Origin: Spirochaetales bacterium
Lineage (GTDB): Bacteria > Spirochaetota > Spirochaetia > SZUA-6 > RPPD01
Assembly (NCBI GenBank): GCA_016934415.1
Contig: JAFGSW010000030.1
Span: forward strand, 1-43,710
Direction: 5' to 3'
DNA length: 43,710 bases
The notes below the pieces were generated by a model that did no database searches, was not told the DNA's origin, and saw only the letters and a program-made list of their open reading frames with translations. The translations under genes were made by a program, and so were the position numbers. Shown here in pieces: positions 42,860-43,710 of this stretch; position 1 is the stretch's first letter, and the number at the start of each line of letters is the position of its first letter.

Positions 42860-43270
42860 TTATCCCCTTCTTGCATTGAATTCTAATTTAAAAAACTCAA
42901 TCAAATAAATCTCAAGTGCTGCCAGCCAATAATCCTCTTCAGGATTGTTCAATAGATAAAGCCGAATTTTTACATCTAGTTTTCGGATTGTTTTTCCCCA
43001 TTCAGTGTCTTTTGAATACAATTTTCTATTTGTTTGAGAGCTGACACGTGATCCCAACAACGTATTTTTAAGTGCTCTGCCAACATAATAAATCTTCTCA
43101 TCATCATAAAAAACATAGATCCCGGTTTTCCCAGCCCATGGCTGCCAATCGTCAGTACCGAAAACATTTTTCTCGATATCAAGGTCTTCATTAGAATATT
43201 TCGGCTTGATAATAATCTTCGAAAAAAACCCATCGACAATAATATCAAGTTGGTTCTTTATTTTTGACAT
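42860..43270 (-). CDS. GIY-YIG nuclease family protein
   Basis: The 136-residue protein has a clearer GIY-YIG core: TGIYVFYDDEKIYYVGRA, with GIY at 50-52 and YVG at 62-64, then RVSSQTNRKLY and a C-terminal helical ALEIYLIEFFKLEFNARR that carries the expected late Glu and Asn. AAAGGAGG lies about 5 bases before the ATG. It converges on the PD-(D/E)XK gene with a 26-base gap. Its role may be DNA cleavage or repair. Confidence 0.8.
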   Translation of the reverse strand: MSKIKNQLDIIVDGFFSKIIIKPKYSNEDLDIEKNVFGTDDWQPWAGKTGIYVFYDDEKIYYVGRALKNTLLGSRVSSQTNRKLYSKDTEWGKTIRKLDVKIRLYLLNNPEEDYWLAALEIYLIEFFKLEFNARRG

Positions 43271-43305
43271 TTGGCCCTCCTTTATTTTTCATATTATTTG
43301 TTTTT

Positions 43306-43710
43306 TCACCCCGCTCTCCCGAACTCCTCGAACCTCTTCGCCAGCCTGTCCCTGTCGGGGTAATCTTCTTTATGCTTCGGCAGCACGATCCTTTGCCCCT
43401 CGAGTTTCTTCAAGCCCCACTCCAACATCGTCCTTCGACTACTCACGCTTTGTTCTTTCATTTGGCAGTCCTTGTCAGTTCGCGCTCAGGATGACGGCTC
43501 AACTTTTTCAGCCGCATTTTTTGAGCTCGTAATCCGGCGTGATGCCGATGATATTCTTGTCGTAGGCGGAGTGGTGGATCTTGCAGAGGGCCAGGCCGTT
43601 GGGGATGACGGGCTCGCCCGATTCCTCCGCGTCCGGAATGATGTGTGCGGCGTCCAGGAGCTCCGGGTGTTTGAGCCGGCAGACGGTGCAGCTGCGGGAA
43701 TAGGCGTCCA
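43306..43710 (-). pseudogene. HNH endonuclease gene, split by a repeat and cut by the window edge
   Basis: The 5' part (43508-43710, continuing beyond the window) encodes SRSCTVCRLKHPELLDAAHI, then NGLALCKIHHSAYDKNIIGI and a stop after ELKKCG. It contains the CxxC zinc pair, the DAAHI catalytic histidine and NGLALC-x2-HH of HNH nucleases. The 3' part (43306-43428) reads MLEWGLKKLEGQRIVLP and ends RLAKRFEEFGRAG, the typical C terminus of the same family, in another frame. Between them sits a 68-bp repeat, so the gene was most likely interrupted by insertion. A truncated HNH lacking the last 40-50 residues may still be made. Confidence 0.75.
43429..43496. repeat. REP-like element inside the HNH gene (family C)
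   Basis: The 68-bp element runs from CGTCCTTCGACT to GCTCAGGATGACG. These are the typical ends of a widespread REP-like repeat of environmental bacteria. A related, more degenerate element lies at 8323-8395. It separates the two halves of the HNH gene and shifts the frame. Confidence 0.65.

Overview
The window reads as a GC-rich bacterial chromosome fragment. The best phylum guess is Spirochaetota, with moderate confidence. The guess rests on a 600-residue protein resembling the spirochaete-restricted DUF5312 family, recalled from memory, and on several lipoproteins and exported proteins of a spirochaetal type. No rRNA or tRNA gene was seen that could confirm it.

Layout. (1) 1-24,750 is ordinary chromosome of high GC: a UPF0316 membrane protein, recG-rsmD, efp with its modifying ligase epmA, two envelope proteins, icd, a small lipoprotein, an ABC-F ATPase, an SPFH-like membrane protein with a HIT protein, the DUF5312-like protein, a GntR regulator followed by a hairpin-rich leader and trpBA, a GNAT enzyme, an MFS exporter and two small unknowns, one of them frameshifted. 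Between these genes lie dispersed palindromic repeats of at least three families. (2) 24,944-29,314 is a lower-GC accessory block: a TOTE-type archaeo-eukaryotic-primase/SF2-helicase fusion, a HigB toxin with a HigA-ImmA fusion partner, and a 59-residue YjzC-like protein. (3) 29,358-41,421 is one long minus-strand defence locus. In transcription order it encodes a DUF499 AAA+ ATPase, DUF3780, a DUF1156 DNA methyltransferase, a HEPN/Abi_C protein, AbiEi, AbiEii, and a PLD-SNF2 helicase. Neighbouring frames overlap or nearly touch, except for a 59-bp gap before AbiEi that carries an inverted repeat. (4) 41,794-43,710 is AT-rich and nuclease-rich: a degenerate GIY-YIG protein, a PD-(D/E)XK protein, a second GIY-YIG protein, and an HNH endonuclease gene split by a small repeat element.

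How the genes may work together. The DUF499/DUF3780/DUF1156/SNF2 set is a known but poorly characterised anti-phage-associated gene combination. What is unusual here is its composition. A HEPN-type abortive-infection protein is coupled to the methyltransferase. A complete AbiE toxin-antitoxin pair is wedged in front of the helicase, which is itself translationally coupled to the AbiEii toxin gene. This arrangement could place the helicase under AbiEi autorepression and make AbiE/Abi_C a back-up suicide layer. The TOTE primase-helicase and HigBA-ImmA module next door make 24.9-43.7 kb a defence island.

Functions come from reading motifs in the sequence and from remembered family features. No database search was possible, and GC statements are estimates by eye.
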